A stretch of 64,000 nt of DNA from Silene latifolia (GCF_048544455.1 NC_133536.1:22818152-22882151); one strand, 5' to 3'. Shown: positions 43,911 to 56,947, numbered from the stretch's first letter. Translations and numbers: made by a program. The notes: a model not told the origin generated them from the sequence alone.

Positions 43911-46900
43911 TTTTTTTTTTTTTTTTTGGTGCGTAAGAGGGGCTTAGCCCCGATACTAACTTCTAGCTATTACACGCGGAGTTGTGACTCCAAAGACGTC
44001 CTCCCTAAGGATAGGACGGAGTTCATTAAAAGGAATATCTAAGTGCGTAACTAAAGTACTAGCGTTAACTCCTTTGTTGGCCAAGAAATCAGCTGCTTTG
44101 TTTGCCTCTCTGAATGTATGTTCCAGCTTAACTCTCCATTGTCCTCCTCGTATTAGCTCCTGGCAGCGTTTAACGATGAATTTCAACCCATTACTAACCA
44201 GCTGGTCTTCATTGATAAGGTTAACGCAAGGAGAATTGTCCATATTGATGAGAAGCTTTGAAATATTGAGGGATGTAGCTCTTTCTAGACCCGCTAGTAA
44301 GGCTAATAATTCCGCCTTCATTGAAGTACAATGCCCACAAGAAAAGAAGTAAGCTGTAATGAAATTACCCGTTTCATCGCGAAAAATACTTCCACCTCCT
44401 GCTGGCCCGGGGTTACCTTTTGAGGCTCCGTCAGTATTTAAGAGTGTCCACCCGTGGGGAGGAGGTGACCACCGGATAAATATCTCCGTTCTTGGATTGC
44501 GTGGGATAGGCACAAAAATGCTGTGACGATCTAAGGCTTGCTTTGTAGTATGGAATTGTTGGTACAGGAATTCCCGTGGGTGTATAGGGTTTTCAGAGTC
44601 CCTCCCAAAAACAATATTGTTTCTCCACTTCCATATCCACCAACATGTGAGAGCAAAGTACATAGGCCAGTCATCGATGGATGATTCAATATCATTGCTC
44701 GCGTTTTGCGTGAGCCAAGTCAGAAAAGGAGTGTCAAAGAAGAAATTATTGGATGGATCAATCCCGACTAGTTGCCATACTTGTTTCGAAACATAGCAAG
44801 ATCGAAGCAAGTGTTCTACTGTTTCTTCTGAGGCGTGACATCTAGGACACAACGGGTCGTCTCCCATATTTCTTCTAACTCGATTAACATTAACCATGAG
44901 CCTGCCATGCGCCGCTAACCACAGAAAGACCCGAGCCCTTTGTTGAACCGGCAGACGCCAAATTGTACGCCATACTGGTGGTTCAGGGAGCTGGTCATAA
45001 TCGATCCCCTTCAAATAACCTAAAGCGGATTTAATAGTGAACTTACCCGACGAGGAGCCCTGCCAATATAATGAATCCTCCAAGCTTGGATCGTTAACAA
45101 GGGAGATAGATGCGATTTTGAGAAGCAAGTCCTGTGGCAAATAGTCGGCAAATATATCCCATTTCCAACCGTTGAATTCGCACCACATCTCGCTGACTGT
45201 TGCCCCTAGGATATTTTCTGGAATAGGGGCTATAGCATTGTCTGACAAACAGACCCCATCGACCCAAGCATGATCCCAAAAAAGGGTCCGTCTTCCATTG
45301 CCGACAGCCGTAGCTGTGCCCCTCACTATGGTCTTTGATTGTGACGATATCCCAGCCCAAACGTTGGACATGTTACTCTTCGGTTGAAAAATATCTATGT
45401 CGCACCTGTTGTTGCAATACTTAGCTCGGAGAACTCTTGACCATAAACTTTGAGGCTCAGCTAGAACTCTCCATCCAAGTTTTGTAAGAAAAGCTGCATT
45501 TGCTTGTCTCGCTGAAACGATACCCAACCCTCCTCTTGACTTCGGTTGCTGTACGGTTTCCCAATTAATTAGATGTATTGATTTCTTAGTCTCATCTCCT
45601 CCCCAAAGGAAACGTCGCGCTTTCTTGTCGATGGAGTCACAGATCGTCCGTGGAATTTTAGCCGTCTGCATACTATAATTAGCCATGGTTGAGAGGGTTG
45701 ATTTAACTAATGTCTCTCGTCCTGCTAACGAAAGTTTCTTCGTGGACCATCCCGCCAGCCTGGTATTAATTTTATCCTCCAGATGCTCGAAAGTATGACG
45801 CGTGACTCGGCCATTAATGGTGGGCATACCAAGATAGGTACCTAGATCCTCCGTTTCTTCAAATCCGAATGCCGAGCTGACCTTGTGTCTAGTATCTACA
45901 TCCGTATTACTCGAAAAAAAGACTCTTGATTTTGTGACACTAATCTTTTCGCCTGAAGCTTCACAAAAATTATCGAGTACATATTTCATAACTAGTGCCT
46001 GCTCCTCATTCGCTTCCCCAAATAAAACCATATCGTCTGCGAAGAACAAATTGGTAACTCTAGGTCCATTTCGACCAATGGTGATGGGTCTCCAATTTTT
46101 ATTATGCACCTCGAGATCGATAGCCTGTTGTAGCTTTTCCAAGCACATAACAAATAAGTACGAAGATAGGGGATCACCTTGTCTTACACCCCGTGAAGGA
46201 GTAAATTGCTCAGTCGGTTCTCCATTCCAGAGAATTTGCATTCTCGTAGTGGTGACGCACTCCATGACTACATCAACTAGTAAAACTGGAAAACCCATGT
46301 CCTTCAAAGTGTCATGGATGAATGACCAACGGAGCCTGTCATAAGCCTTCTTTAAGTCGATTTTTATGGCCATAAATCCTTGTTTACCTTTTCGCTTCCT
46401 CATAGAATGAATAGCTTTTTGAAAGACTACTATATTATCCGTGATTTGTCTACCCGGCACAAACCCGCTTTGAGTTTCTGAGATTAAGTGTGGTAGCACC
46501 CGTTTTATCCGGTTAGCAAGTGTCTTACTGATTATTTTATAAGCCACATTACACAAGCTGATAGGCCTAAATTGTGATACTGTCTCCGGAGTAGTTACCT
46601 TGGGAATAAGAACCAAGTGTGTATCGTTGAGTCCCTCCGGCATTCCTTTACCTTCTAACGCTTTAATTACCATCGAACAAAGAGAGTCAGCAACAGTATC
46701 CCAATTTTTCCGATAAAATAAAGCTTGAAAACCATCCGGCCCCGGCGCTTTCAACGCTCCCATATTATTAATAACCTTTTCAATTTCCGCAATAGAGAAC
46801 GGTTTCGTTAGCCACTCCCAGTCCTTGTTAGAGAAGTCTTGAAATAAATTCCAAGGCAATTTATCTTCAAATTCTTCTGATTGCTCCTCAGTATATAACC

Positions 46901-47680
46901 ATCGATAAAAATCAACAATTAGTTTCTTCACTTCAGATGGTTCGTCGACCCACACATCGTCACTATTTTTCAGGGATGATATTCGGTTCCTCCATCTGCG
47001 GACAAAAGTGCTTACGTGAAAATAAGATGTATTTCGATCACCATCTTTTATGAACTCCATACGGGATTTTTGGTACCATAGAGCTTCTTCTCTGTCAAGG
47101 ATTTCGTCCAATTCCCGTCTAAGTCGAGCTTCTAATTTGATAAGGTAGGGAATTCGCTGCTTCGACAATTCCCTTTGGCATCCTTCAATGCGCGCTTTAA
47201 GTTCTCGCTTTTGTCGGAATATATTACCAAAGACTTGTTTATTCCAATCCTGCAATTTTGTCGAAAGTTCCTCAAGCCGAGTAGGGAAAACTCCTTCTTT
47301 TGGCCAATTCTCCTCCACGAATTATTTAAATTTTTCATGAGACATCCAGCAAGCTTGAAATCGGAAAGGTTTGTTAACAGCGGCCATGGGGGCGAACCCA
47401 TTAGGGGAGATCATTAGCGGGCAATGGTCCGATTGAAAAGCCGGGAGATGTTTAACCATCGCGTCTTCAAATAAGGTCCCCCACTCCGAGTTGCAAAGGG
47501 CTCTATCAAGCCTGGCGCTTTGTCTCGTTTCAACTGTATTTCCTCGAGCCCAAGTGTGAGGTGGGCCCGTAAAGGCAAGTTCAATAAGTTCACAAATCTC
47601 AATCCAATCGTTAAATTTTTCGCACCTTCTAGCCATGTTTCGATCACCGCCGTGCCTTTCATTCAACGACAATGTGAACT
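43911..47680 (-). mobile_element. 5'-truncated L1-type LINE retrotransposon
   Basis: On the minus strand the element ends in a poly(A) tail, seen as a T run at about 43911-43928. It contains the C-terminal part of the AP-type endonuclease, the reverse transcriptase and an RNase H domain. The 5' end is lost near 47680, within the endonuclease, as is usual for LINE insertions. It lies 1.4 kb downstream of POL5. Confidence 0.92.
43956..47672 (-). pseudogene. LINE endonuclease-RT-RNase H polyprotein with one stop codon
   Basis: From the 5' side: the endonuclease C-terminal part (47672-47325, with RLDRALCN and the SDHCPL motif), a TAA stop at 47322-47324, then 1120 codons in the same frame. These encode RT (GPDGFQALF, AYDRLRW, GVRQGDPLSSYLF, FFADDMVLFGE near residue 425), a zf-RVT domain (CPRCHASEETVEHLLRSC near 850) and RNase H (NTDGASKGNPGPAGG near 965). 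The single stop and the 5' truncation make it non-functional. The RT part is otherwise open, which suggests a fairly young insertion. Confidence 0.92.
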
Positions 47681-47689
47681 CAACAATAC

Positions 47690-48527
47690 AAAACTACTAC
47701 AAAATTTATTTTTCGGACTCACTTTAAAAATAACTTGATAACGGGTTAAATGAGTTATCATAGAGACACTATTAGTTACAAACGAATCTACTCCTCTCTT
47801 GTCTTTTTGTTTTTTTGATTTAAAAAAAAAGATGAATAAGAGAGTAAATACTCACAATTCACGATGTATTGTGATACAATATGACGTGGAGTATTCATGA
47901 AAAATATTGTTAGTTTCAATTCTCTCACTAGTTAGGGCGTTATATTTGTTACACTATAAATCCTAAAGATTTTAAGTGACTTCTGAAAGAGAGATAAATA
48001 ATCTATATTACTTCGTCTTTATTTCCTTCAACTCAAATTCACTAATGAGTTTAATGTTATGTCTCTTTTTTATTCAATTTTTTTATCCAAACATTGAAAT
48101 AATTTTGACCAGATTACTCGAGCAGAAATTTATATTAGATTGATTGAATTATGCTATTGCATCATATTCAATTTGACCAATGAAATTAGTTCACCGTTTT
48201 TCTTTTAGTTGTTAGCCTAATAGACTTGTTAGCATATCTCGTGCTGATTAATTGTTATCTATTTTCTTGTTGGGATGATATATTTTTTTATAATTTTATG
48301 ATAGTGCTAAACATGTGAGCAAAGTCTTTATTTATTACTCTCTCAATCCCCTTATTTTTTTTTGCATTTGATTTTGCTACAAAAGACCAACAAGAGAGTA
48401 GAAAACTATTTACAGATATATGGTAATATGGACAATAAGTTGCTCTAGTATATAAATAAATAAATGAAGGAGACATAATTAAATAAATAAATGACAAAGT
48501 ATAATTGTTTTCTCTTTCTGTTTTGGA
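47690..48527. other. Intergenic sequence
   Basis: AT-rich sequence with no supported feature between the LINE and MITE copy B. Confidence 0.5.
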
Positions 48528-48768
48528 GTAGGTCTTGTGAGAGACGGCTTCTCAATATATTTATTGAGAAATTATTTTACAATTTTAATAAAAAACGATA
48601 CTGAAGATAATAAAATAAGTAAAATGAGTACATTTATTAGGTAAAATATCTACGAAATTACTATGTCACGATCAATAACAATAGAGTCACAAAATACAAA
48701 TTAAAGGGTACAAAAGATTGGTCTCTCAATAACTTATTAAAAGAATGTCTCTCATAAGTTTTAGTGTT
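48528..48768. mobile_element. MITE copy B, GAGACGGTCTCT family
   Basis: Same family and orientation as 43531-43790: starts GTAGGTCTTGTGAGAGACGG and ends near TCTCATAAGTTTTAGTG. It is slightly shorter and more worn. Confidence 0.72.
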
Positions 48769-49519
48769 CTGTCAATTTGTTGGTCCTTTTGCCAAACGAG
48801 TAATAAATAACAAATGACTGAGAGTCTGAGACGAATGAAGGGTGAAGAACACGCGATATTGAGTTCTCAATGAACGAGTGAGACATACCCTTGTTGCCAA
48901 AGTCCTCCAGTTGTCTTCCCTCCACGTAATCACCTGCCCCACTTTTTTTCCCTTCCTCCTCTCAAACATTTTTTAATCATTTTTCCATAAATTCTAAATA
49001 TAAAATACGTAAAATTTCACCCCTCTCTCTCCAAACCCTAAATCAAATCCAAATTCATTTCAAATCCATCCCAAATTCATCAACCACCCTTAATCTCCCT
49101 CCACGTGTCCCATCTCTCCAATCTCCATCGTCCATGACAACTATGTCCGATCATCAACACGGGCAGGAGAGAGAATCAATATCCACCGTCAGATCCTCAA
49201 TCTACCCGAATCAACGATCATGATCCTGCCCGATCTCCCTCTCGGTCAGCTCTTCTCTGCCTTTAAGTACTCCTCGTCTCCCCCTTCTCTTATTCATCTT
49301 CTCAAAGGGTAAACCCTAATCACCACCTGAAATTACAAAATTACCCTCATCATTTTCAACTAGTTTATTATTACCACGTGAGAGATCGGGTGTTGTCGAG
49401 GGGTAAAATTGGAATGAAATTTTGCCGCGTATGGTGGTTAGTTTAGAGCTATACGACGCCGTTTTGATGGCGTAAACGGCGTCGGTGAAATCAAACACTA
49501 ATTAATTGTTCAATCAATT
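48769..49519 (+). promoter_or_regulatory. Upstream region and likely 5' UTR of the GTE gene
   Basis: No coding sequence. An AAATATAAAATAC stretch near 48995 could serve as a TATA region; pyrimidine-rich sequence and AAACCCTAAA (about 49033) follow. The start codon context is CAATTATGGCG. Confidence 0.4.
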
Positions 49520-51489
49520 ATGGCGAAATCCCCCTTTTTTTCGAACCCTAACCCTAACCCTAGCCAAAACAATAATCATCATAATAATTCCTCTTCGAGA
49601 AAGCAATTCACTCATCAAATCAATAATAATGGTGATCATGAATTGAATCCGAATGATACGATGTCGTTTAATCGAAGAGGTTCAACTTCGTTTTCGCATT
49701 ACGTAAACTTCGACATTTCAGCTTACTCGAAAGACGAGTTATACAAATTGAAGGTGCAATTAATCTCAGAGCTTCACAAGATCCGAACTCTATCCAATCG
49801 AATCGATAAATCGGGCGAATCGAAGAAACGTCCTTCTCCATTTCCCCAAATTAACCCTAACGGGAAACAACAGCACCTAACGCCACCGCCAGCTCCACCG
49901 CAACAACCACCGTATGCAGCGAGTCAAACGGTGATGAAGATGTGTTCGACGGTGTTGAAGAAGCTGTCAAATCAGAAAGCGGGTTCGTGGTTTAATACAC
50001 CGGTTGATGTTATCGGTATGGGACTACATGATTACCACACGGTTATCGATCGTCCCATGGATCTCGGGACGATCCGAAAGAAGATGGATAAAGGAACTTA
50101 TATCACGCCGGAGGAATTCGCTGTTGACGTCAGGCTGACGTTTAACAATGCACTTAGGTATAACCCTAAGGGACATGAGGTTAATACGCTTGCTGGACAG
50201 TATTTGGCGTTGTTTGAGCAGTGGTCTAAGCCGATTTTCGCTAAATTTAATGCCGAAAAACAGCTGCATTTCCAGCAATTGGATGGAAACAAGAGGGTTC
50301 CGCCACCGCCACCGCTACAACAACCGCAACCGGTGCCAGTGCCGGTGGCGAAACCAGTGAGGGAGAATGTGAATTTGGCGGTTGTTGAGGATGAAGTTCA
50401 AGAGAGTTCTTGGAGTAAAATCCAGTCTCCTGAGCCGCCGCCGCCTCCAAAGGTTTTAAACGCTGTGAAGAAGCCACCAGAGTCGAAACCAAAGCCGGAA
50501 GCTCGAACCCCACAGCCAGAAATAGCGCCAGTGGTTATGCCGGCAGTGGTGGAGAGAAGCGGAGGAAGAGGAAGGCCGCCTGAAGGAAAGTTACCGAAGC
50601 CGAAAGCGAAGGATCCGGATAAGAGGGCAATGAGTATGGAGGAGAAGCAGAAGTTGGGTAATGGGTTACAGAATTTACCAGAGGAGAAAATGTCGCAAGT
50701 TGTGAATATTATTAGGAAGAGGAATGGGCCTTTGGATCAAGATGGGGACGAGATTGAGCTCGATATTGAGGCGGTTGATACCGAGACTTTATGGGAGTTG
50801 GATCGGTTTGTGACGAATTATAAGAAGATGGTTAGTAAGATTAAGAGGCAGGCTTTGATGGGTGGTCCTTTGGGGAACAATGTAGGTCATAGTGATGATA
50901 CTAATCAGGTATGGAACTGTGAAATCTTAGTTTAATCGGGTTTTTGTTTTGGTACATTGTTGAATTTGATTGATATTTGTCGAATTTCGTAAATTGTATG
51001 ATTAATTGAATGTGTGTTGCTTGATGATGGTATTTGCAGGGTGGTATGAGTGATAAGATGGTTGAAATGTCTTCGAAAGCGAAAAAGGGAGGTGGAGATG
51101 TTGGGGAGGAGGATGTTGATATTGGGGATGAAATGCCGGTGAACAATTTTCCGCCATTGGAGATTGATAAGGATGATGATAGGCAACATGTTGGTGGCGG
51201 TGCTGGTGGTGGAGGTGGAGGTGCTAGCTCTAGTTCTAGTGGTTCTAGCAGTGATGATTCCTCGTCTAGTGGTATATACTCGTGTTAAAACTCGATCATC
51301 TTTCACTGACGTCAACTAGTTTAGCTCGTAAATTCATTATGATGGTTGTCCTCTTTGATATGGAAATAAGGAATGACTGATTGTTGGTCTCATTTTACAG
51401 GTTCAGATTCAGGTTCATCTTCGGGCAGTGATTCGGATGTCGATGATGCCCAATCGCGAGACAAAGAATCCAAAAACTTTCAGAGCTGA
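49520..51489 (+). CDS. GTE7: Bromodomain and extra-terminal (GTE) transcription factor, three exons
   Basis: Exons 49520-50908, 51040-51271 and 51401-51489 (GT-AG, phases agree) encode about 569 aa. Residues about 130-250 are a bromodomain (SQTVMKMCSTVLKKL, WFNTPVDV, DYHTVIDRPMDLGTIRKKM, FNNALRYNPKGHEV, with the acetyl-lysine-binding Asn in RYNP). Residues about 370-450 are the NET domain (MSMEEKQKLGNGLQNLPEEKMSQVVNIIRKRNG, EIELDIEAVDTETLWELDRFV). The C terminus is a Ser/Asp/Gly-rich tail. Plant GTE proteins bind acetylated histones and regulate transcription in the nucleus. It is closest in layout to Arabidopsis GTE7/GTE2; which one is uncertain. Confidence 0.93.
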
Positions 51490-53325
51490 ATTTAATTGCA
51501 GTAAAGGATCTTTCGAGGTAGTTTGGGATAGAATTGGCATCATTTTGGGGTTGTTTTTGTAGCTCCCTTGTTACTTGGTGAAAAAACAGTGTGGCTTGTT
51601 GTTTGTTGGAAACCTTCACCACTGAAATGTGCCTATTTTGCTTAGGGTTGTAGACTTGTGTACAGATGAGAAAATGAAGATGATTCTCTCAATGGTTCGC
51701 TTTTTGTTGGTTTCTCGTGTGGGCGAGCGATAAATGTGAGAATGAAGAAATCAGATGTTTTTGAGGAAAGGAAAAGCTTGAAGAACTGTAATGTAAAGAT
51801 GGTGGTGATGGTGATGGTGACGGGTGACGAACAGAAACAAAGGAGTTTGTAGGGTAGAAAGTAGAAAGTAAGTAAGGTTGTAGATCAGTGAAGAAATGTT
51901 AGATGAAAATGAAGTTGAACAAGGAGGGAGCTGTTACTGTTAGGTGTAGTTAAAATCTGAGTAGGATTTATTTTCTTTGATTTGTGGAAGATTTCTATTA
52001 GAAATGGTTAGAAGAAATTGGGGAAAGTTGGGGGATACTTTGTACACATGACAACACCTTTCTCCTTAATACAAGAGGAAGATTTTAATTCCGAATCAGA
52101 TGTTGGCCGTTCCGTCCCTCTTTATCGTTTGCCCCAAAAGGCGCTCTCTTTTTTGCTTTGTTCGTTTTACACCAATATATACAAGTAATGTTTGTTGCGA
52201 TTTTCTTTGTACTTGTCATTGTGAGGCGTAGGGACTAGGATTAAAATCGAAAGTGACCGACTGTGAGGCTAAAAGCAGTTATTGAATGATGAAGAGGTTG
52301 AGGAAGTCGCATTGTTTTTATGTGGTGTCGAACATGTTACCCTTATGCAACTTCGTTTGTTTGCTTAGCTGCTTGATTTGCTGGTCCAGCTAGGTCTGTG
52401 CTTTTTTTTAGTTATATACTGTAGTAATACTATGACATGATCTGCCATATAAATTATGAATATCCATTTGACATTGAGAAATGCTCTGTACTGCCTAATC
52501 GGTCAATCCCCTTGGCATGTTCATGAATGGTTTGATCTGATTTATTTGGCGGTCAATGTAGCCGTTCAATACTAAGATCCGATGGGAGTGGATTCAAGGT
52601 AAAATAAGAATGAAAACGAGGATGAAGAAGAGAAGTACTCCGTCTATGAGTATATGACAATTAAAACAATAACGGTTGTAGTCAGTTTACTGCATTTCTG
52701 AATGTTACATCTAACTAACTATGGGGAACTGGGGAAGTAGATTGTATAGCAGCAATTCTTACATTTTTCAACTACAGGTCGGGAGGGGAATAATTATCGA
52801 ACAAATCTGTTAGTTTATGATATTGTAAGATGGAATGAGATGCTTTGAACTTAAAGACAAACATAAGCCGTGTCTACTTATATCTTGTAGCACAAATTTG
52901 AACCCAGGTTAAGCGTGGGTGCCTGGGTTCGAATGTGGACATGGGAGATCCACGTCTGAGCGTAGTTTTAGATGTGAGAGATCTACACCAGCATATACGG
53001 AGTATGTTTTTTTTCTTTATAATTTTACTGACACGTGAATTTGTTAAAATAGTTGTTTAGATATAATTATTCTATGTAATTTAAATTTAATTTTTTAATA
53101 TGCCAATATGTTTATATTGATAAAAATAAAAAGAATACTTGTTACCACTATAAAATATCAAAAATATAATTGAGCCTGTAAATAAAACTAGTACGGAATA
53201 CTTTGTATATGGGACTTGTTAGCTGAGCTAATAGGTTTGTTAATCCCAATTGCTAAAGGTCGTCGATACATTACTTCGAATCGTTGACAAATTTAATGAA
53301 CTTTGGGCAGGGCAGTTCATTAATA
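51490..53325. other. GTE 3' UTR and intergenic sequence
   Basis: The first few hundred bases are probably 3' UTR. I see no gene in the remainder. A short imperfect inverted stretch (GAACCCAGGTTAAGC / GCCTGGGTTCGAA, about 52901-52936) is present. Confidence 0.5.
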
Positions 53326-53329
53326 GAGT

Positions 53330-54110
53330 CACAAGCTCGGCATATTTCACCTTCATAGCGAGGGCTAGGATGTGACGGAGTCATTGGTGGGGAGACCCTG
53401 ATGCTTATTGCCCGCCTCGCTCTTGTGACATGCTATGTTTTCTCTAGTTTGTGGATCACGGTCGCACACACTAATCCCTAATCCCTACAGGTGCTCGTAG
53501 TAGGACGACCGCCCTACCTAAAGCAATCATCATATCGGTCCCTAAGCCTCGTTGCTGGAAAGGCTCGGCTTCGAAACCGTACGTGGAGCTTCCGCCTCAT
53601 ACGACTCCTCTAGGGATGGAAGTAAAAATACCCAAGCCCAAGCTTGTGCGGTTAAGGTTGTTGTACACGAAAATATAATAAAGACTGTGACAACACAAAA
53701 AGAGAAAAAAAAAAAAAAAAAAAAAAAGAGAGAAGGTCAAGGACCAAGGGTGCGATGTGAGAAGCGTAGGTCGAAGTAGCAGGAGTATGCGACAAGCCGA
53801 CAAGCAGTTGCATCCATGATCGGTGTGGGAGATCTTTTGTAACTAGATGAATTCTAAGTCCTGGAATCCTCGCGAATAAAGCGTGTGTGCCACTAGTGCC
53901 CAGTCTTCGAAAAGGCAGAATGCTGTTATAGAATCCTTGGAATAGACCAGATACCGCGGGGTGATAATAAGGCGTTCTTTATCTAAATTAGTAAGGATAG
54001 CTGGGCTAACTTTCCTAGTCTTTCTTAAGCGTTGGTTTTGCTTCGACTTCAATACATTCTAGTGGGCTTCTTTTTCTAGGGCTAGAAATGGAAGGGAGAC
54101 GTTTTAGCCT
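53330..54110 (-). other. Probable mitochondrial DNA insertion (NUMT) with group II intron domain V
   Basis: The segment is less AT-rich than its surroundings. The minus strand at 53574-53607 reads as the 34-nt domain V of a group II intron: a GAGTCGTATG 5' side, a GGAA tetraloop, and a CACGTACGGTTT 3' side. Plant mitochondria carry many such introns, and the flanking GC-balanced sequence to both sides has the same character. A poly(A) run (53706-53727) interrupts it. The source intron is not identified. Confidence 0.6.
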
Positions 54111-54124
54111 TAGCGGAGTTACTT

Positions 54125-54860
54125 CTAAATTTTTGGGTGATTCATTAAAATTATCGACGATTTAAAATATAATTTGTCAACGACATTTAGGAGCATCCAC
54201 ATCAATACTTCTAGGCTGCACAATTGAGTTGCATGCCAAACACAACACTTTCTAATTTTTGAGCCCTGGCTTGGCCCATACCAAGATCCAAGGGGATATA
54301 AGTTTTTTTTTGAGAAACAAGGGGATCTAATATTTGGGTAAGCCTGTAAAATCATCACTCCCAGTCTCCCAGCCTGTAATATTTGGCTTTAAAGGCATAA
54401 ATTCTTATTTAAGACATAAAGCTGGTTAAATAGGATAAACAACAAAGTATATTGTGATTTAGGAATGATAAAAAGCTTGTATCGTCTAATAATATGAGTT
54501 AGTATTTGACCCGTTTAATACTTAACAGTTAAAACGAATATGACCGTTAGTTAGTATTATGTTTTACTTAAGACGGATATGACCGTCTTAAGGGAGAGAG
54601 GAATTGAGGACTCCCCGCCATTTCTTTCTCTAGTTTCTTCTATTTTCTCTTACGGAGTATTATTTGATGATTTAAACTTTTTATTTTGTTCCTAAAACGA
54701 AATCATCAGCGTTAGTAGCAAATAAAGATGATCCTAACTGCCTTTGCTTATAAATTAAAGGAAATCATGTCCTAATAACTATGAAGATGATGGCATGTTG
54801 TAGATTGAAGCCAATGCATGTTCTGATAGCTAAAGATGATCTTGAGCCATATCTACGTCG
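54125..54860. other. Intergenic sequence
   Basis: No supported feature except a short TACGGAGTAT word at about 54652 that recurs across the window. Confidence 0.5.
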
Positions 54861-54864
54861 GTCT

Positions 54865-55030
54865 ATCTGTTCCGTTCAATTGTTTACCTTTATATTTTAG
54901 AAATGTCTTTTATGGTTAACTGGATTCTCCACACTTAAGTTAGTCCACTTGTCATCCAATAATTGGTCTACTTCTCTTTTCTTGGTCTTTATGTCAAAAC
55001 CAAAGGTAAGCACAAATGACCGAGACAGAA
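54865..55030. repeat. Worn Stowaway-like MITE
   Basis: TCTGTTCCGTTCAATTGTTT on the left and CACAAATGACCGAGACAG on the right, with CACTTGTCATCCAATAATTGG inside, match the MITE at 61685-61892. Confidence 0.65.
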
Positions 55031-55330
55031 AAAGTATATGATAATAGACGATTATACACCTTGATTTCTGATATTCCTTCATTGATTACATATGCTTTAT
55101 TATGTGTTGATATTTCTTCGCTGATTACATATGCTTTATTATATTATTTATATGTCACAGACTTCTTCTAGACAATTTTGTAAGTTTAAACTTAATTAAA
55201 ACTTTACAAAAGTATTTTGTCGATTTAACATTTATAAGCCTTCTACTTTGAAACATCACCGTATCACGGTAACATTAGCATTAGGTGATTTTACACGAAA
55301 TTTGTGATTTAATATAAATTTTGGAGATCT

Positions 55331-55815
55331 CCATTTTTGAAATAATGGTCAAAAATAAAATATTTGTCGTTTTGGGTCGGTTTTGAAAATATTTGTCACA
55401 ATGGTGTCCACGTAGGCTCGGGATTTCTGGACCTAAAACACGCCACTACCAATGGCGTGTTTATAATGAGTACGGAAAGAAACTTCATTAAAAAAATGGA
55501 CTAAAACAAACACGCCATTGTGAATGGCGGGTTTCGGTGGGGAAACACGCCACCCCTAATGGCGTGTCTTGTGTAATTTTTTTTTTTTTTTTTTTTTTTT
55601 TCTTTTTTTTTTTAAAGTTCAGTCAGTTGGGAGAAAAAATTGTTGTAAAGACACGCCACTACTAATGGCGTGTTTCCTTCACAAAACACGCCATTAGTAG
55701 TGGCGTGTTTCAGGTCTAGAAATCCCGAGCCTACGTGGACACCATTTTGACAAATATTTTCAAAACCGACCCAAAACAACAAATATTTTATTTTTGACCA
55801 TTATTTCAAAAATGG
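55331..55815. mobile_element. Fold-back element with five small hairpins
   Basis: Two arms of about 133 bp (55331-55463 and 55683-55815) are near-perfect inverted repeats; they share ATGGTGTCCACGTAGGCTCG and GGTCGGTTTTGAAAATATTT. Five short hairpins of the form ACACGCCA(N5-7)TGGCGTGT lie at about 55438, 55510, 55546, 55651 and 55685, one being part of each arm. A T run separates the halves (55578-55612). No ORF is present and a target duplication is not obvious. Confidence 0.85.
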
Positions 55816-56940
55816 ACTCGGTTATATTTTGTCTTTAAACATTTTCGGTACAATAGAGGCATCCTCATCATGGTCCTTTCTATGGCAAAAAGACATTGTG
55901 TGCTTTTCATTATGTGTGTACACTTTTCCGTCATTTTCATGCGTAAACTATGAAGCTTTTTCCTTTGGTCATCTCATGCATTTTATCTGTCTCCATGTAG
56001 GTTTATTTTACAAACTTATTTAAAATTCGTGACTTTTATACTGTGAGTATTCATTTAAAAATACGATTGATAAAAAAAAAAAAAAAAAGCTTGAAATTTG
56101 ATCATAGTACAAAATGATCTTCAGGTGATAGTTAAGGTCCAATCAATGATCTTATAGTCTAACATAACATTGTTTGAGAAAATTTAATTGGATCAAATAT
56201 TTCTAAAATGAAGAATTATAAATTTGCAGCTAAGATGCAATAAATTTGTACAAAATACTTGAAATTGCATGGTCAAGGGGTCGGAACACGTTTCTGACGG
56301 TCTAACAAATGAGTTCCATAAAATATTTAATCAATAATCAAATTCATATTTATTAATCAAATTAGGGCGTGCTTGAGCTATTTCGAGCCTGTTCGAACAT
56401 TTGAGCTTGAGTAGATATTATTTGGCCGAAAATTACTCGTATTTTGTTGAGCAGATTTAGTTCATTTTACACTCAAAATACATAGAATAATAGAGGCAGT
56501 GGAGAAGAAAAATAATACTCCGTAGTAGAGCAATAGAAAGACGCTAGAATAATGTAGGCAATGGCCAAGAGCCCAAGACACTCACGGAGTCACGGGTATT
56601 GGCAACACGCCTTCGCATAACAATATAACATGTCCCACTTCATTACATCGACCTTTGACTCTTCATACACTTGTTACTCACTTCCTTCATAGCAATTTGA
56701 TTTTTGTTGAATTCTAGGACTCTTATTTGACCAACACAAATAAGGGAGAAATGTCAAGTGCACGATATGGAATCTACTCATCTAGAATTCTATATCATCT
56801 TTCAAAATATCTATTAGACTTGACCCGTTTAATTTATAAATAAATTGAGTTTTGATGATGCATTTTTCAAATTTACAAGGGTTTCGATCGCAAATCCTTA
56901 CAAAATTAAGGGACACGTGGTTAACCTAGAATCCGGCTCC
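55816..56940. other. Intergenic sequence
   Basis: AT-rich, no supported gene. Confidence 0.5.
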
Positions 56941-56947
56941 GGTGAAT

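Noticed and set aside
53574-53607. Active group II intron in the nuclear genome
   Set aside because: Only domain V and nearby sequence are seen, the key triad base is altered, and a poly(A) run interrupts the segment.
55578-55612. LINE poly(A) tail
   Set aside because: The T run lies in the loop of the fold-back element, and no LINE sequence adjoins it.
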